Notes under the pieces: model-generated | What the model saw: the letters and a program-made list of their open reading frames with translations, nothing else | Told to the model about the DNA's origin: nothing | Database searches by the model: none | Position numbers and translations under genes: made by a program | Shown: piece by piece, positions 45,724 to 46,844 of the stretch | Position numbering within the stretch: the stretch's first letter is position 1 | Layout of the letters: the number at the start of each line of letters is the position of its first letter | Assembly (NCBI GenBank): GCA_027065385.1 | Contig: JAMOOP010000053.1 | Coordinates: 1 to 46,844 of the forward strand | DNA: 46,844 nt | Direction: 5' to 3' | From: Campylobacteraceae bacterium | GTDB taxonomy: Bacteria > Campylobacterota > Campylobacteria > Campylobacterales > Sulfurovaceae

Positions 45724-46629
45724 TTACTGAAAATTAAACCAATTTACAATCTCTTTTAAATCTAAATCAACTTTAACTTGTGGTAAAAAAGATGGTTTCT
45801 CTTCTAGTTTTATATTTACAAAATCGACATCTTTTTTATTTAAACTCTTTCTAATTATCTCTCTTACTTTATATAGAGATGAAATTTTATCAACTAAAAT
45901 ACCCTTAATTTCAGGAACATTAGCAATAAATATCTTCCCCTCTGTAAAAGGTTTAAGTTTTTCTAGCGTTATACCACGATTGGTGGCAACTGATTTCATA
46001 AAATTTTCATAAGTAGGTTTTAGAAGATGTTTTGTCATATACTCTCTATTTTCATTATCAATTTTAGCCAACATAGAGATTGGTTTCTTAAACTTTCCAC
46101 TAGCTAAATAGTCCTCTTCAACACCTATCTTTTTAGCCAACTCTCCAAAATTATAGTGAGGCATAATAACACCAATAGAGCCAACAATAGCATTTTTATT
46201 AGCATAAAGAGGTTTAATAGCTGATGCTATATAGTATCCTCCACTAGCAGCTATAGAGTCCACATACATAGTAATATTTTTATCTTTTTGATAATCTTTC
46301 AAATACTCACTAAGCTCTTCACTAGCAGTAGGACTTCCACCTGGTGAACTCATTATAAAAAGGACAGATTTATAAGCTTTATTTTTACGGATTTTATCCA
46401 TTTTTTCCATAACAGTTGTAGTAAATTTTTCAGTGACGGGTTTATTATATCTAATAACTGCTACTTTAGTTTTAGCTGTGCTTACATCATTAAAAAGTCC
46501 CATATTTGAAAAATATTTCACTACAAATATAACTTCTGCTATAAGTATAATTCCAATTATCCAAGCTTTTAAATTACTAATAAATATTTGTTTCTTTAAA
46601 GCTTTAATCTCATAATCTTTAACTTCCAA
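45724..46629 (-). CDS. sppA: signal peptide peptidase SppA
   Basis: 301 residues, one N-terminal membrane anchor (about 22-42), then a single ClpP-like Ser-Lys protease domain. Nucleophile Ser129 in 'DSIAASGGYYIA' and general base probably Lys181 in 'YLASGKFKKP', 52 residues later as in the short B. subtilis type. 'VLFIMSSPGGSPTASEEL' and 'NAIVGSIGVIM' are typical. Degrades leftover signal peptides in the membrane. Confidence 0.94.
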   Translation of the reverse strand: MEVKDYEIKALKKQIFISNLKAWIIGIILIAEVIFVVKYFSNMGLFNDVSTAKTKVAVIRYNKPVTEKFTTTVMEKMDKIRKNKAYKSVLFIMSSPGGSPTASEELSEYLKDYQKDKNITMYVDSIAASGGYYIASAIKPLYANKNAIVGSIGVIMPHYNFGELAKKIGVEEDYLASGKFKKPISMLAKIDNENREYMTKHLLKPTYENFMKSVATNRGITLEKLKPFTEGKIFIANVPEIKGILVDKISSLYKVREIIRKSLNKKDVDFVNIKLEEKPSFLPQVKVDLDLKEIVNWFNFQ

Positions 46630-46718
46630 CTGAATATCCTTTTTTTAATATAGATTATACAATACTATTTGTTGATTTACTCTAAAGTTGGATTAAAATA
46701 GAAAGTAGATATTATATG

Positions 46719-46844
46719 GTGAACCTCCCCACCCTTCTAGTAAAACTAGATAGGGTGGGGCTTCCTTTATGGAAAGTTTTATAAGAGTCAGATATATACT
46801 CTTAAGGGTTGGAACACAAACCCTCTACCTGCTATCTCTAAAAT
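46719..46844 (-). mobile_element. right end of an IS200/IS605-type (tnpB) element
   Basis: On the minus strand, GGAAGCCCCACCC, a 5+8 bp stem-loop (46727-46760: CCCCACCC/GGGTGGGG, inner CTAGT/ACTAG) and a closing GGTTCAC end at 46719. The 'GAAGCCCC... hairpin ...GGTTCAC' layout is the usual right end of IS605-family elements, where it also forms the 3' scaffold of the TnpB guide RNA. The bases leftward of 46719 would then be the guide position. The element continues beyond the window, so its identity is inferred from this end only. Confidence 0.6.
46788..46844 (-). CDS. possible C-terminal end of TnpB (partial)
   Basis: The frame entering from the right edge reads 'ILEIAGRGFVFQPLRVYI' and stops at 46788, about 28 bases before the terminal hairpin. 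The first I-L could be the end of the TnpB 'NAAxNIL' motif, and the tail length fits, but only 18 residues are visible. Other frames have stops, so this is the best candidate. Confidence 0.4.
   Translation of the reverse strand: MLEIAGRGFVFQPLRVYI

Noticed and set aside
46719-46760. The right-edge hairpin as a simple terminator of sppA's upstream neighbour
   Set aside because: It has no T tract on the minus strand and ends in GGTTCAC; the IS605 right-end reading explains more of the sequence.
1-46844. CRISPR arrays, tRNA or rRNA genes
   Set aside because: No regularly spaced repeats and no tRNA- or rRNA-like stretches were noticed on either strand; a covariance-model scan was not possible here.

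Overview
The window is 46.8 kb of very AT-rich bacterial chromosome with densely packed, often overlapping genes. The protein set points to a free-living Campylobacterota (Epsilonproteobacteria) of the Sulfurimonas/Sulfurovum/Arcobacter type. Evidence: prepilins with the 'AFTMIELIF' start, a short ComEC lacking its beta-lactamase domain, a second small GltX next to yggT and slt, formate-dependent PurT, bifunctional Nnr, and NosL- and DsbC-like redox proteins. Genus and species cannot be fixed from sequence alone. I saw no rRNA or tRNA genes, no CRISPR array and no gap above 300 bases without a gene.

Layout. 1-2.2 kb: a truncated methyltransferase, a small Cys-rich exported protein, a lipoprotein and a rhomboid protease. 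2.2-9.6 kb: a minus-strand run of comEC, dnaB (with a complete intein in its ATP-binding loop), ispG and priA, headed by a MazF/PemK-type toxin-antitoxin pair. 9.6-11.6 kb: three tandem prepilin-like genes and a small orphan. 11.6-18.2 kb: a plus-strand run of uvrB, ppk, a gamma-carbonic-anhydrase-like protein and nadE. 18.2-20 kb: a thioredoxin-fold-like membrane-anchored protein and purT. 20-26.5 kb: a large exported G8/beta-helix protein, then a tightly overlapping five-gene operon (small membrane protein, MacB/FtsX permease, ABC ATPase, polytopic protein with Cys pairs, NosL-family protein) that looks like a metal or redox maturation system.

26.5-31 kb: rpsU, a Septu-like ATPase/HNH pair whose HNH partner is cut short against nnr, then hisD. 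31-37.7 kb: a receiver/ribbon-helix-helix response regulator, a nitrilase-fold protein without catalytic Cys, metX, a DsbC-like protein, slt, yggT and a GltX2 paralog that has lost its signature motifs. 37.8-40 kb: a VWA protein and crcB. 40.1-43.9 kb: a candidate defence module of GTPase, AAA ATPase and PD-(D/E)XK-like nuclease, beside the 50-codon remnant of a patatin-like gene. 44-46.6 kb: leuB, leuD and sppA. The right edge appears to carry the 3' end of an IS200/IS605-type tnpB element with its terminal hairpin.

Housekeeping genes (replication restart, helicase, repair, isoprenoid, NAD, purine, His, Leu and Met synthesis) are interrupted by accessory pieces at about 9.0-9.6, 26.9-28.2, 40.1-44.1 and beyond 46.7 kb. 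The most promising undescribed units are the GTPase-ATPase-nuclease module and the NosL-ABC operon. The most unusual single genes are the degenerate gltX2, the REC-RHH regulator and the rhomboid gene without a normal start codon.
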